DNA of 8,186 nucleotides from Candidatus Njordarchaeota archaeon (GTDB lineage: Archaea > Asgardarchaeota > Njordarchaeia > Njordarchaeales > Njordarchaeaceae), in assembly GCA_029856055.1 (NCBI GenBank), contig JAHQWF010000069.1, forward strand, positions 1 to 8,186, in the 5' to 3' direction. The notes below the pieces were generated by a model. That model ran no database searches, was not told the origin of the DNA, and saw only the letters and a program-made list of their open reading frames with translations. This document shows positions 8,072 to 8,186 of the stretch, one piece after another. The translations under genes were made by a program, and so were the position numbers. Positions within the stretch are counted from its first letter, which is position 1. Every line of letters starts with the position of its first letter.

Positions 8072-8186
8072 ATAAAGATAAACAAATCGAGTTATTAACT
8101 GTAGATGTATCTTCTTCAATAAATGTGATTAAAGCAAATAAAATCGTATCAAGATCAGTTTTAAGCAAGCCTATATTCTCTATAAG
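8044..8186 (+). pseudogene. Continuation of the beta-propeller gene in the -1 frame
   Basis: From about 8044 a second frame (codons starting at 8044, 8047 and so on) runs open to the window edge. It reads TIKAISYDLDKDKQIELLTVD and then further strand-like sequence (SINVIKANKIV). DLDKDKQIE at 8065-8091 is a third integrin-like calcium loop at the spacing expected for the next blade, so this is the displaced continuation of the gene starting at 7718. The switch from the first frame is -1, equal to loss of one base or of one four-base unit; it falls in or near ACCATCCATACCATT, which has near-tandem CCAT units. A sequencing or assembly error is a real alternative to a true mutation. Confidence 0.6.

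Overview
The window is AT-rich archaeal chromosome. The evidence for Archaea is a two-AAA-domain CDC48/VAT ATPase, an archaeal-type leucyl-tRNA synthetase, an archaeal dUTPase-family enzyme and a TFB (TFIIB-like) factor. Shine-Dalgarno (SD) motifs of the GGTGA/GAGGTG type precede most genes, and two genes use TTG starts. I cannot assign a phylum from the sequence alone; a TACK-type lineage is a guess.

Layout. Positions 1-367 hold the 3' end of a small heat-shock protein (Hsp20) gene on the + strand. It is followed 78 nt later by cdc48 (446-2677, +), so a holdase and an unfoldase lie side by side as a protein quality-control pair. Three genes on the - strand then converge on cdc48 with only 5 bp between the stops. 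In transcription order they are leuS (6562-3653), dut (3586-3122) and a cysteine-rich YkgJ-type protein (3075-2683), with gaps of 66 and 46 nt; this looks like one operon. Upstream of leuS, on the same strand, is a possible leucine-rich small ORF (6706-6569) whose stop codon lies inside the leuS ribosome binding site.

A divergent 277-bp intergenic region (6563-6839) with two TTTTAAATTT boxes separates leuS from a + strand pair. That pair is a degenerate TFB-like factor (6840-7715, TTG start) and, 2 nt later, an FG-GAP/VCBS-type beta-propeller protein without a signal peptide (from 7718). The propeller frame ends at 8071, but a further calcium-loop repeat continues in the -1 frame to the window edge. 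The gene therefore looks frameshifted, either genuinely or by a sequencing error.

Most of the window is housekeeping. The parts most worth a second look are the TFB/beta-propeller pair with its frameshift, the leucine-rich ORF before leuS, and a 46-bp perfectly identical tract shared by the D1 and D2 Walker A regions of cdc48. No rRNA, tRNA, CRISPR array or transposable element was recognised.
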